From positions 22,613,501 through 22,677,500 of the forward strand of contig JAWQUS010000008.1 of NCBI GenBank assembly GCA_036365455.1: a stretch of 64,000 bases of DNA, read 5' to 3'. Under the pieces are notes generated by a model. The model ran no database searches. It had not been told where the DNA came from and saw only the letters and a program-made list of their open reading frames with translations. Positions 1 to 12,483 of the stretch are shown here, piece by piece; position 1 is the stretch's first letter; each line of letters opens with the position of its first letter. This DNA comes from Macrosoma leucophasiata (Eukaryota; Arthropoda; Insecta; Lepidoptera; Hedylidae). The position numbers and the translations under genes are program-made.

Positions 1-50
1 GTTTAATCTTTTATGTCATATTTAAGTACACTGTCCTTCCAACAATAAGC

Positions 51-175
51 TTGGGTTGCAATAGTTATTGTAACATTTCACCTCCTTCTCTAACTTTAAC
101 AGATCTCTTAAAGTTAGAGAAGGATGCGAAATGTTACAATAACTTTAACTAACAGATCTTGGTGAAACCCAGGCC
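51..175. mobile_element. foldback MITE family 1, copy 1
   Basis: Two arms of about 55 bp facing each other around AACAGATCT. Arms carry TTATTGTAACATTTCAC and AAAGTTAGAGAAGGATG; outer ends GGGTTGCA and GAAACCCAGGCC. Other copies lie at 3.6, 3.9, 6.8, 15.1 and 35.6 kb. No coding capacity. Confidence 0.85.
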
Positions 176-1418
176 AAAGTTGGCTATCAATAAGAAATGT
201 AAATTTTGTTTAAAAATATCAAGTTCTCCGAAAATATACATTATATAAACAACACGGAGCCACACTTCAGACCTGAAGTTTAATTTTTTTCACGTAGAAC
301 CAGGAGGCGTACTATGTATCTCGGTTGACATAATGTCGATAGCAAATTTACAGTTATAAAGATTTGGATAACACCAATGTACTGCAAATAGATGGCCGAG
401 CTATAGAATATGCCAGCAGGTCACCAACATACATTTGGAAAACGCTGACCCAAAACCACAACCAACGAGGTTTACTAAATGTAAGAAGACTCAAAAATAA
501 CTATCAACTAAAAACCTGATTTATCAACACGAGACTCTAAAAGCACACGCCCTGAAGAATGGTTGCTTTGTGCTGAGAAGACTTTGAAAGGTTGTGTTAT
601 AAGACAGTGTCAAGAATTTTTTGAATAACACTGAATTTGCTGAATCAACATTATTTTCAGAGTAGTTACACAAAATACCGAGTTAGCAGTAATTTAAATT
701 AAACCTGAGCTTAAGTTTCTATAAGATGTCATGTATATTTTTTGTTTATTATACAATAATAATATATAGCCTGTGCAGCAATCTGCCACGTCTCAGACGG
801 TACATGAATAAACAATATTATCATTCATTTTCGCGTAAAAAGGTAGCCCGTATGAGAATTTCATTATATAATAATTATAGTTGAAATAATTTACGTATAT
901 GTAGTATATACAGTTATATAATTCGTCCCAATTTGAATGTCTGAAACGAAGTAAGCGGTTACAAGTGAAAATGTAATATAATGTGGCTTTATTTAAACGA
1001 GCCTTATTGATCCTATTACAATTACCATAAAATATGCAAATGTGTGCAATTCCTCCAATATTACTATCTACAATAACATATCTAACAATATCACGGTAAT
1101 ATTTAAAGACTCTAAAACATAACAGACTGACATGTACTTCCATGTCAATGGTACGTACCATTTATCATAAAATATGAACTCTGGGATAGGTTAACGTAGC
1201 GTTTGCAATTTCTCCTATGTGGTCGAGTCTCACAAAGAAATGTATTCATCTGTTTTATCGGTAAACATTATTTTAAAGTTTTCACCTAATGTCTTTTAAT
1301 AAAAAAATATAATCTATATTCCTATACGAATGAATATTATAAAAAGCAATTGAATAGATTATAATAATAACATTATTAAACGTTTGTTTAGATTTTATTA
1401 TTTAGTTCTATTTTATTT

Positions 1419-1704
1419 ATGGCAGATGCCAGGGAACAAATGCTGTCAGAAATGAAAAATCTAGACGGCCTATTAGTAACTCTGTTGATATGATTCTGAT
1501 GGACACTATGCAGTACACGACTGCTTTGACTTAACGTGTAACGAGTGTAAATTACCAAAATTTTATAAAATCGACAATGTACTGGAATTTGATGAAAACG
1601 GAGTTGTGATACACTCTCAGAATGGGCATCAACGAAAGTTAGATGAAATAAATGTCATTTGTGTAATAATAGAATACTTAAAAAGTAATGCTTCCACGTC
1701 ATAG
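1419..1704 (+). pseudogene. small unrecognised ORF pair, broken by a frameshift
   Basis: An ATG at 1419 opens a 24-codon frame (MADAREQMLSEMKNLDG...) that stops at 1491. The adjacent +1 frame is open from the same point to TAG at 1702 for about 70 codons, without its own ATG. It has gene-like composition: acidic, with a CNECK pair of cysteines after HYAVHDCFDL and a hydrophobic VICVIIEYL near the end. AATAAA follows about 28 bases after the stop, and the DNA before the ATG is very AT-rich. I do not recognise the family. It could be a retrogene, an integrated viral fragment or a chance ORF; the two-frame layout suggests one 1-nt shift at about 1488. Confidence 0.4.
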
Positions 1705-1730
1705 TCTCTCATTCCACGTCATAGTCTCTC
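1689..1730. repeat. tandem duplication of about 20 bp
   Basis: TTCCACGTCATAGTCTCTCA occurs twice back to back, overlapping the stop codon of the small ORF (1419-1704). Confidence 0.85.
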
Positions 1731-1812
1731 ATAATAAAATACTTATGCAATTCCGGTGAGTTTATATAATAATATATCGAAATGGTACATTTTAGTCAGC
1801 CCCTCCCAGGAC

Positions 1813-1855
1813 AAGACTTCGATATGACATGATGTACATGTCATATCGAAGTCTT
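1813..1855. repeat. perfect 19-bp hairpin
   Basis: AAGACTTCGATATGACATG and its exact reverse complement are separated by five bases (ATGTA). No larger element is visible around it. Confidence 0.9.
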
Positions 1856-1859
1856 TAGC

Positions 1860-3600
1860 TACAATCGCACCAAAGCCACCACTTTTATTCATTGAATTAA
1901 GAATATTTAGTCATGCCCCGGTAGTTGCGCGACAATCCTGTGATACAAAAGATTGTTCACGTCTAATATTTTGGGAATCTGATCGATAAATGATGTCAGA
2001 TTACGTCAAGATTGACCGTGTAAAATCGGAGGGTGACCTACGCGAGTAATGCGACGCGAGAAATGCGATAACTGCGATCAAAACAATAGCATCGCCTATG
2101 TGGAGCTAATGTATCATCAGTATAAGTTGAAGCGACCTGAAGCATACTTATTTCTTCAAGTGCTATCGATAGCAACACGGTTGATACTGTAGCACTAGTT
2201 AGTGCGCGGCGAAAATATTTTGAGAAAAATGTTATGATCTTTTTGTTATAACTTTAACAGTCTACATGCATTGTGTAAGTTTCGATCTAAACGCGCTGTA
2301 CCTCCCCATAATATAAGATTCTTCTTGCTGTAGAGTATTCGTTGCGTCGTCGCATGTATGGTGGTCTCGAGATGCTTGAACGAGTCGTGTCACGCTAACA
2401 TAGTACATCACATAAGGTATAAAAGTGCATATTATTACAAGAATTATTCCGGTTTACGTCCATATTGATGTAAAGTAAGCAGTCAGAGACATCGCCCGTT
2501 GAGTCCTGACCGCTTGATCAGAAAATAAATATTCGCTGAAAATCAATCAGCTAGACAATTTTAAACACGAAAAGACGACTCCAAGAGCTCCTGACAATAC
2601 TTCAAGTTCTAAGAGGACTATTCAGACTGATTCACCACAAAATACTGTCAATAAACATTGCATGTAATAAAGTATATACAACTCCTCAATCAACATCTCT
2701 ATTACATACGTGTATATACAAACACAAACAATGTGTTCATTATTTGTAAATATAAATAACGTAATATTACAAACGAAAACATTACAAATAAATTATATAA
2801 ACTTCAACTGCGTTTTTCTTTAGCAAGTGTGAACGGCGAATGCAGTAATAAAATAGTAATATACAGCCTCCTAGAATGTATGTATACAATCCTCATTATC
2901 ATATTTACATCTAAAATGTCTCTCTTCAATAAAATTGATCAATCGAAAAATCTACAATTATGAAAACAAAACAAAAACCAAATATTTAATATTGTCAGAT
3001 AAATATTATTGGAACACATATTGCACTCGAACAAAATTATATAAAGAAATAATATATTGTGTTCATTGCGTAATGAATATACAATAATATACATTTCAAA
3101 ACGGGCATATTAACTACACGGCAAATATATTGTGATAGAATCATACATTTATTTGATTAAGTGTTCATTCATTTAACATCCTTAAACATATAATATCTAC
3201 ATACATTAAGACACCGACAAAATTCCCTATATAAATAATAGTTCTTAAATTGACACGTTTGTTTATAACAAGTTTTGTTTTCTGGTAAAACAATGTTATT
3301 ATCGTATTATCAACATTGAGATAACTAGACAAGTGGGGTACAGCAATAGCGACAGCGAAAGACTTATAGAACATAATGTATGAGTGTACAGTGGAACCAC
3401 TGGATCATCAAAATCCTCAAAAAACACATACACAAGACAACCAGGACAATAATCAATGGGAACAAAGGGATTGGACAATAATAATTCCCATTAAATCAAT
3501 CACTTACAATCCAGTTATCATTTAAGAAATGCATTCTGTTTACGAATGTTAACAAGAGGTGCCTTTTAAGTTGGCAGATTGTGAGGACACACGACACTTT
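1860..3600. other. no gene recognised
   Basis: AT-rich DNA with no convincing ORF, RNA gene or repeat family that I can name. It lies downstream of Gyf and the neighbouring gene is not in view. Confidence 0.5.
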
Positions 3601-3728
3601 GGCTGGGTTGCACCAAGACATTCGTTGATTTCGCATCCTTCTTTAACTTTAAGAGATTCCTTTAAGTTAAAAAAGGATGTGAAATGTTACAAAAACTTGA
3701 ACAAACATCTTGGTACAACCCAGCCTTA
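3601..3728. mobile_element. foldback MITE family 1, copy 2
   Basis: Outer ends GGCTGGGTTGCACCAAGA and its complement near 3710-3728, with inner arms TTAACTTTAAGAGATTCC and AAGTTAAAAAAGGATGTG. Palindromic over its whole length; same family as the copy at 51-175. Confidence 0.87.
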
Positions 3729-3808
3729 AACGACGTTTTATACGCCCGCAAGACAAGACTTGCGGTACAGCCACGGTACCTTGGACACAAAATGTCGCAT
3801 TGATATTA

Positions 3809-3814
3809 TTTATT
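3809..3814 (-). promoter_or_regulatory. candidate Gyf polyadenylation signal
   Basis: AATAAA on the minus strand about 920 nt after the stop codon, the nearest exact hexamer I noticed downstream. If used, the 3'UTR would contain one complete foldback MITE (3911-4054). No transcript evidence. Confidence 0.25.
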
Positions 3815-3910
3815 TACAATCAGATTAACACGAAATGTGTGTAAATATGAGATTGCAGTAAAATCAAACGATAATTAAGCAAAGTACTAGTCATACAGTT
3901 AACCGGTCAC

Positions 3911-4054
3911 TAAGCCTGGATTGCACCGAAATATTTAAAAGTTATTGTAACTTTTCACATCCTTCTCTAACTTAAAGATATCTATCTGTTAAAGTTAGAG
4001 AAGGATGTGAAAAGTTACAATGACTTTAACATATCTTGGTGCAATCCAGGGTAA
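3911..4054. mobile_element. foldback MITE family 1, copy 3
   Basis: Ends TAAGCCTGGATTGCACC and GGTGCAATCCAGGGTAAG; the arms are nearly perfect complements of about 65 bp. It would fall in the Gyf 3'UTR if polyadenylation occurs near 3.8 kb. Confidence 0.88.
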
Positions 4055-4737
4055 GTCTCGTAACATAATAGCGGATGAGTCGCAGTTGAATCGATTCTCC
4101 GTCTTCCTTTGACTAATGAGCGAGGTCTATTTTAGAGCAACACAGTGAACATATTCAATATCGATTCAACGACTACTATGTTACGAAACAGTGAGCATGT
4201 CGCGTCTTAAAGACGAGCGCCGCGTTAAAGAAGGCAATAAACATAAATGTAGACAATGACAATGAGAAATTTTTTAAAAATAATCAGCTATTACGATGCC
4301 TCACGATTGAGGTGCTTTATACAACAACAGTCGGATGCACTGGTTCCGATAATTTGTCATGTATTAGTAAAACATACAACACGAGGCAAGAGCCCGGTGC
4401 TAAAGGAAAACAAAAATTATGACCCACCGTTAAACACGGCGAATGATCGGAACAAAATGATATATTTCAGGGATAAACTTACATAATAATGTTGCTACAT
4501 ATAAAAATCGGCTAAAGTTCCGAAGGAGGCATTCTAGTGTGTACATCATCGGTTGTTCCTTTGACACACGGTCAACACGACGATCAACGCCGATGGATGC
4601 CATCGGTGGCTGTTACAGTATGGTTACCTTAAAACGTATTAATTACACGACGGTTAAACGATGAAGTCTTAAAATACCTCCGGCGGGTTATCACAAGAAG
4701 AGTTAAAGTGAACACGTTATAAAAGCGAAGGGACCGT

Positions 4738-4854
4738 TCACGCGGTGTCGATGTCGCCCACGTTGATCCTGTCTTCTGACGCAGTCACGGAGAAACCGAG
4801 AATGCGCGCGTCAACCTTTAGCATCTTATTCTTCTTCGTCTTTTTACCTTTGCC
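4738..4854 (-). CDS. Gyf: Gyf exon 26, aa 1497-1534 and stop
   Basis: Acceptor ATACATTCCAG|GGCAAA. Codes [20 protein letters not shown] and [18 protein letters not shown] then TGA. Human GIGYF2 ends with a similar LLGFSVNASSERLNMGEI box, so this is the true C-terminus. Confidence 0.96.
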   Translation of the reverse strand, partial: GKGKKTKKNKMLKVDARILGFSVTASEDRINVGDIDTA

Positions 4855-7800
4855 CTGGAATGTATTGTGAAAATTAAAAAGTTTACGCGTCAATCTGACG
4901 CTTTTTGAGCCCAACGCACACACTTTTTTCTATTTTTGGTGAAAATATTGCAATAAATTTGCGGTATCTCAATCGTTTCGAGCTGCCAAACAATCGATCT
5001 TTCTTATCAATGCCAACACAAAATCGATCGAATCGAAATCGATGTGTTATTGCGAAAAATACAATTATTAAAGACATTAGACAACAAATTTACGGTAAAC
5101 TGTTAAAGTTTATCATATCGGTTAAATAACTATTCTTATTAAATCAATGGCTATCATTCACCGGCTTCATACTGTTAACCAGAACTGGCAGGTTCGACCG
5201 CCGGTCGTAGATAAGTTTTCCTTTAATTTCTGAAACTGTATGCTACTGGAATATTCGGGCAAAATCCGGACGCGACAGCTGACGAGTGTGTGCGTTGGGC
5301 CTGGGCCCAAATTTTCGTAACGTAATCATTCGTCATTGTCATTGGATCGCAAGAATGTTAGAACTTTGGCCGCGCGCATTAGGTAAAGCAGAACATAGAG
5401 CAACGCGTACCACCGGCCGACCGGAGGGGAAGTAACACACACACACACACACACTCGCACGTACGCACGCACGCACGCACGCACGCACTCACGCACCCAC
5501 GCACGCTCCCACGCACGCACGCACGCACACACACACAGCAAAAATCGTCTTCTTACGAAACTCACACCTTGACTTTAACAAAATACATAAACAATTTCAC
5601 GCACACATTTAAACATCTCTGCTACAGGCATAGAAACACTTGTACTTGTACTGTGACAGAGGGGCAAGCCTGCATATGGCTACTCCCCTTCGGTCCGCCG
5701 CGGCCGGTGGCCCGTGTTGCTCTATGAAACAGGACAACGGACATTTTCTTATTAATGGACTTATGTAGGCGGCTCGTCTCGAGAGTCTCGCAAGGGGCTA
5801 TGGTAGATATTGATAGATACTGGTGCTCCGATATTCGGCTTAGAGCGTTGTGGCGACACATAAGACATATTCGATTAGGGGCGGGGCAATATTCGCTCGT
5901 AATATCGGTTAGTGGTAACCAGAATAACGAGCACGCGGGTCGTGTTAGGTGGGGTCGAGGCTGGAAGGGGCGCGGCACGTTCTTTGTGTTATTGGAGTGT
6001 AGTATGTGAGTCGCGATCGCTCTGATGAGCTGCTTCAGGTGATGTGGTGACTCGCCGTGTCACAATATCTTATGGATGCTCTTTTCGCGAATTTGATGAA
6101 GATTCCATGGCGATCTAATGACGATTGCTACTAATTACGTTACGAAATAAGGACCCGGTACGAGTTGTATAAAAGTCACCTTTACATCTTGGTAATCGGA
6201 GGCAGATGGCGTGCGCGGATTGATCGCCATCGCGGGCGAGCACAGGTCGTCCGACGGTGTCACCATGCCGACGCGAAGTAATTTGGACCTAATGAGGAAA
6301 CTTCACATTAAAGTTTTGTTTGGCCACAATCTTTAGTTTTGCTATATGACGAAAGTAGCAAATAAGTAAGTACCTGCAGTTTAAAAAATTGGCTGACGAT
6401 GGTAAAAGTTAGATTGACAATATGCACCAGCCGTCGAGCGTTTGTTACGCGCGGCAAGAATCAGCTATTCATTCGCCCGCCGAGCGCAAACTTAGTGAGA
6501 AAGATCCCTTAAAATGCCAAATTGCTGTGTTGTTGTGTAAAAACAGTACAGTTAAACTATATCACTCAGTAGCATTATTTATCACTGTTAAGTCATCATT
6601 GTTCTTTTTAAGTTAAACATAATATCACATCATCCGTAATCAAATATTATCCTGTCAAAACAGGTAGTATTTGAAGCCAACTCATTTACACGGAATACGG
6701 CGTTCATCTCGATTTTTTTAGTATAATCACGTATCAAACTGATAATACGCCAATTTTTGTGACGTTTTGTAACGCAACAACAAAGACCAGGTGCGCTTGT
6801 TAAGTTAAAGTAACATTTCACATCCTTTTCTAACTAAAAGAAATCTGTAAAAAATAGAGAAGGATGTGGAATGTTACATTAACTTTAACAAATATCTTGG
6901 TGCAACCCAGGCTTAGTATCTTCTATAGTAATAAAAAAAAAGAAAAACAAACCTCCTCTCAAGAAACTGGCGCGCAAAGTCACTGGCATCTTTTGTTTCG
7001 CCCAAGTAGCATTTCACGTAGTCTTTCACTTCGTAAGGCGATTCTATATCTTTCAGGAACCCGATGAAAGTGGGCACTGAAAACGAAAACAGTTCATGAT
7101 CTAACATATTTACAATTTGATTAGTGAAATGGTTATACAACTATATAAAGCTTGAGCTGATTAATCCCTGTAGCCGCAATGGACCCGATCGGGTCAAGGA
7201 ACAATAAGAAATCAATTGTCATATTTTTCTGGCGGCCTGAGGGATAGGAATGTGACCGCATTTTATACAAACAACACGAATATTTATACATAATCGTCTA
7301 GGCTGCTGGCCGTTGAATTCTTGCATTTCTTCCGTTCTTAAATTTTATTTTTCATATCAATAATGATCAAATAATAAGTGAATTGATTTATAATATACTG
7401 ACCTCTGTCGAAAAATAGAATGATAAAGCTAAACCGCCAAAACAACTACGACCATTGATAAAAATACTTTCCGTGACTTTTTTAGAAAGTCTTTACTTAC
7501 TAAAAAAGTCACGGAAAGTCTTCATGAAAGGGTTCAGTCAGATAGAAAAACGCGAAGCGGATTTTTTTTAATGACAATAAATATTGTAAGACGCACGCGT
7601 TTCACACTTATCACCATTATTTATAATCCCGGGTCGTGTTGCGATATTTATTATCGACTAGCTGTGCCCGCGATCTCGTTCGCGTGATAATTTATGATTG
7701 TTCAGTATTTACCCGGACGAAGTCGTGGGCGCAGCTAGTATAAAAGTAGTTACTCCTTATTATATAAGCTATCTGCCAGTGAAAGTCCCGTCAAAATCGG

Positions 7801-10800
7801 TAAAGCCGTTCCCGAGATTAGCCGGAACAAACAGACAGACAGACAGACAAAAATTGTAAAAAATGTTGTTTTGGTATATGTACCGTGTATACATACATAT
7901 GTATTTAGTAAAAAGCGGTTATTTTTATATTACAAACAGACACTCCAATTTTATTTATTTGTATAGATAAAAAGTCTTCTAATAAAGAATTCTATCTTCC
8001 TTCCTTTATTGCGACGTTTCGATACGGTTGTACGAGCCGTATTCGCTGATATATTCAAATACCTACTTCTAATCTTATACGTAATAAGTTTTTGGCCTTC
8101 ACATCTGTAACTCCCGGTTAGATGTATCTACATTGTCTATTTATCGTTGTAACTACCTGTTTGTTACCCTTGTAACTAATATTATAAAGCTGAAGAGTTT
8201 GTTTGCTTGAACGCGCTAATCTCAGCAACTACTAGTCCGATTTGAGAAATTCTTTCAGTGTTACCCATTTATCGAGTAAGGCTTTAGGTTATTATATAAC
8301 ATCAAGCTAAGATGAATAAGAGAGGGTAGGTAACATTGCAACCGCGCGAAGCCGGGGCCCCTAGTAATTAATAAATAAAATATAAACAGATTAGGTATTA
8401 GAAATTAAAGAAAAAACGAAAAGAAAAAATTGACTTCGGGCAGGAATCGAACCTTTGTGGGACTTCGGTAGCTCAGTGGTGTAAAGCGGCTGGACTGGTT
8501 ATCCTGAGGTCACAGGTTCGATTCCTGCCCGAAGTCAAATTATTCATTCCGATTTTTCTTTAATTTCTAAAGTTCACTCGCGTGCATGTGTTGTTGCGAA
8601 AAATAAATATTACATTGAGTATTATTTCAGTTACCATCAATCTTAGAACTCCAAGAAGTCAGCACGCCAGTGCACCAAGTTTCGAACTCCGCGGAGGGTG
8701 ATGTTTCCTTTTTCGCGGCCAGACTCAAGGTGACTTTCTTCTTAGGTTTGGACTCAGCTGGTTTCGATTCCTGGGACTTTTCCGACGCTTTCGGAGAAGC
8801 ACTCGGCTGAGGATCCCAGAATCCAATGCCCGTAACACTGCCTAAAAAAATATTGCAATTTATAATAAAAAATCAATCATTGCAACCATCCAATGCGAAT
8901 GTGGATGGTTGCAGAGACCCAGGAAGACCAAGACTGACCTACAATGACCAAATAGGTCGAGTTCTGTCTGATGGTGGGGTCAAAAGTCTTAGGAATCGGC
9001 GCATGTATGAAGAGAATGATGAAGGTAGACGAGGCACGAGAGGTATGTCAGGACCGGGATATCTGGCGCTCTACACTCTCTGCCTACCCCGTTAGGACCT
9101 GGCGTGAAGATACACACAAAATAAAAAAAGAAACCGACTTTTTGGTAAACGCTTGTGGATGTGAGTACAAACTATTGTATTATTTTAAATGTCATAGTGA
9201 CTTTAGTAAAAGAGGAAATTAGACATTCTACTGATATACATAAGTAGTTACATATTTACTGTCTTGTTTATTAATTTTTGTAACTTGTAACTTATTGACG
9301 TTACATGTGTGTCTATTGTTCTTCACCATAGTTTAAAACAATTATTAAAGCCGTGACATATCATAAGCTATTCATGTAATCCCAAATGATAAATAAACTT
9401 TTTTCACTTTTGAAAGGAAACGAGGCTTAAGCGAAACATTAAAACACATGTTTTTACAAATTTGCTTGCTTACTTTGGCTGTAATTAATTAAACATGTAT
9501 ATACGGTACTTAACAATTAATATTGCACATCGAGCCTGCGAAAGAGGCGATCGGCTCGTTTCGACTTCGTAGAGAGCGTTATTTCTGTTGCACACTGCTA
9601 ACGTAAGCCCAGTCCGATTGGTCAAAACTTGATCAAAATGGTCGAAAAACGTCAAATAGGTACAGTGCGAAAGAGATAACTCTTTACAGGCCCGAAATAA
9701 GCCGAAGTCTCCTTCCTAGGCTCGATGTGCAATATTTACTGTAGAGCACTGTACAGTAGTGTTGTCTGACCTCCGTTCTGCGTGCTGGTGGTCCAGGGTA
9801 AAGACGGCGCGGCTTGTAGAGCCTGTGCCTCTTCTAACGCCTGCGCGGCTGCTGCCGCCGCCGCCGCCGAAGCTGACTGCCGACGCGCCTCTGCCTACAC
9901 CAACAACAAAAACAGGCCTCATAATATCAAGGTAATTATTATTACATGAAGCAAAAAGCAGAAACCCTTATAATCCGTTTACTTAAGGAACACACTTAAA
10001 TCACCGAAAAATAATGAAACAATTCGTAGGAACCTACTTGACTCGTCAATTTATCGGTTATTTAAGTACCTTCATTTATGTCATTATAATTATACAAAAA
10101 TAAAAAAGCTTTCTAATTATTGCGCTCTATTTGTATAAACATATTGTGTAGTCATGAACTGAATCCGTCTTACACCTAGGAATGCAAAAATTCGAAAAAT
10201 CTTTGCACAGTAATTAGCTATAATGCGGCTTTATAAACTTTGGCGTCCAAGACAAAAGAAAATCTGTTGAGTCTGCTATCTCGTAGTGTGAGAGGTAAGA
10301 TTTCAATTGTTGACTGATCATAATCAAATGTTTTAAAATAAAAAAGGCATTAGGTAAAGCTTTCCAATTATCAACTTTAATTGAACTTAACACAGAATTT
10401 TATTCGAAAATTAACATTACTTATTTTAATTTTACCTATTTTGTCTAATTCATTAATGATCTAGATAAACATCTTACAACTAAAAATTATTTAAAAAATT
10501 GTGAGAATCGGTCCAACCGTTTCGGAGGAGTATGGTAACTAACATTGTGACTCGATAATTTTATACAGGTATATAAAGAAGATAGAGAAAAGAAGAGAAG
10601 AAGATATAATTTACCTGAATCTCAGCCAAACTCTGTCCTGGCATGTTCATTGTCATATTGTTACCCTTCTTTTTCGCCCATCCGAGACCTGACTGCATTT
10701 CCTACAAATAAAAAAGAATTAATTAAATTTTATCCTGTTTATCCTTTATTCGTTCCACAATCTTCTCATATCAAGACGCTGTATCTTCAAGTAGAGATGA

Positions 10801-12450
10801 CTAAGATTACAAATTTGTAATAACTCCTATTATTAAAATATAAATTTGTAATCCTCCTATATTTATCCATCCTATCCTATTTTAAATTTCTCGGTCGAAC
10901 TGGTGGCTCGGCTTGCCTCGGCCGAACCGCTCGCCCGAATGTGGCTCGCGAGCCCATTCGCCCTGTGGATTACTATATACTTAGTACAGGGTTTAACCAC
11001 TCACCTTTTGTATAACCTGTTCCCTAGCTATGATAGCCGCTTGGTGCTGAGCTATAATCTGCATCATCTGCTGTTGTTCCTTCATCTGTTCCACTTTCTT
11101 TTCCTTCTCAAGACGCTGTATCTCCGCCAAGGTCATACCGTCCTTGTTAGGCGCCACCGACTGTGTGCCCACTGACCACGGCGCTTTCTTTATTATCGAC
11201 TCCACGGCTTGTCTTTGCTGCTGCTCCTAAAATAAAAACGTTGTTAATTCACTCAGAGAAGTGTAATGGTTTGGCAAACTATTTTAAAGACTGAACACAT
11301 TTGGAAAATCAATTTAACGGAGCCCTAAGTTGTTATCGACTTAAGCATTTGCTGCAAATTACGGGACTTACATTATTACAGTGCTCAACAATAAATATTG
11401 CACATCGAGCCTAGGAAGGAGACTTCGGCTTAATTCGGATCTGTAGAGCGTTATCTCTTTCGCACCGTACCTATTTGACGTTTGTCGACCCTTTTGATCA
11501 AGTTTTGACCAATACCGCACTGTCAGTACTTACGTAGGCAGTGTGCAACAGAGATAACGCTCTACGAAGTCGAAACTAGCCGATTGTGTCTTTCGTAGGC
11601 TTGATGTGCAATATTTCTTGCTAGGTACTGTACATAATGACACCATCAACCATACAGTTTCCTCACTGACACGGTTCCTCTAGCATCAGAGAAGATTTTG
11701 TATTATCTGTCATTTTTTTTTATAAATACATTTTAAATAAAACACGTAATGCAATACTTTAACGTTAAACTAGTATACCATACGTACCTGATTTTTCTTT
11801 GTTATTTCAGCTTTTTTCCGTTTTTCTTCTTCGGCAGCCATCATCTTTTCTTCGTCTTTCCTGTATTGACAGATTTCGGAAGGCTAAATGAAATGGCCAC
11901 TTTATTGGATATCAAAATCGCAAACATGACACACCAGAAATAATACTAGGTGTTTGGTGTGACACCTTGAACGTTTACTGTATATTAAACGAAAATTTGG
12001 TTTGCTTCCGAAGCTGAAGCTGAAAAGCTACCGAAACGTCATCATTTTAGTTTAACATACGAGAGATAAGTCCGATAACTTGTTTTATTTCAATAGATTG
12101 GTATATTATGGATTTCCATTAAAGAAAATGGTTTACATAAAAGAGAAATATTAGCAACCTTTTACGTTCAGCCTCCTCTGCAGCCCGGGTTTCTTCTGCC
12201 TTCTTCTTATTATCCTTACTGCTACTCTTCTCTGACCCTTTAACTATTGTAAATCCGTCCTTGGTTAATTCCTGTGAAAGAATAACTGTTATTTATAACT
12301 GTTCTGTGTCTGTTATTATTTTAATTTATTGGGAACAACAAACAGTTACATATTGTGTGTTACATAATAATGGCAACCCATTATACGTCCTACTGCTGGG
12401 CACGAGTCTCTCCCCTTTTTGGGTGGAGGCCTGGAGCTTACTCCACCACG

Positions 12451-12483
<33 letters not shown>

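Noticed and set aside
793..1161. 122-codon minus-strand ORF
   Set aside because: Extremely Tyr/Ile/Asn-rich as expected from AT-rich non-coding DNA; no domain, no splice or promoter context.
4256..4486. 76-codon plus-strand ORF near the Gyf 3' end
   Set aside because: Lies in the probable Gyf 3'UTR on the other strand, with no recognisable motif.
4905..5129. 74-codon plus-strand ORF with basic composition
   Set aside because: Within Gyf intron 25; no homology or gene context seen.
5326..5565. 79-codon minus-strand ORF rich in Arg, Cys and Val
   Set aside because: It is a translation of the CA/GCAC microsatellite inside a MITE; no gene features.
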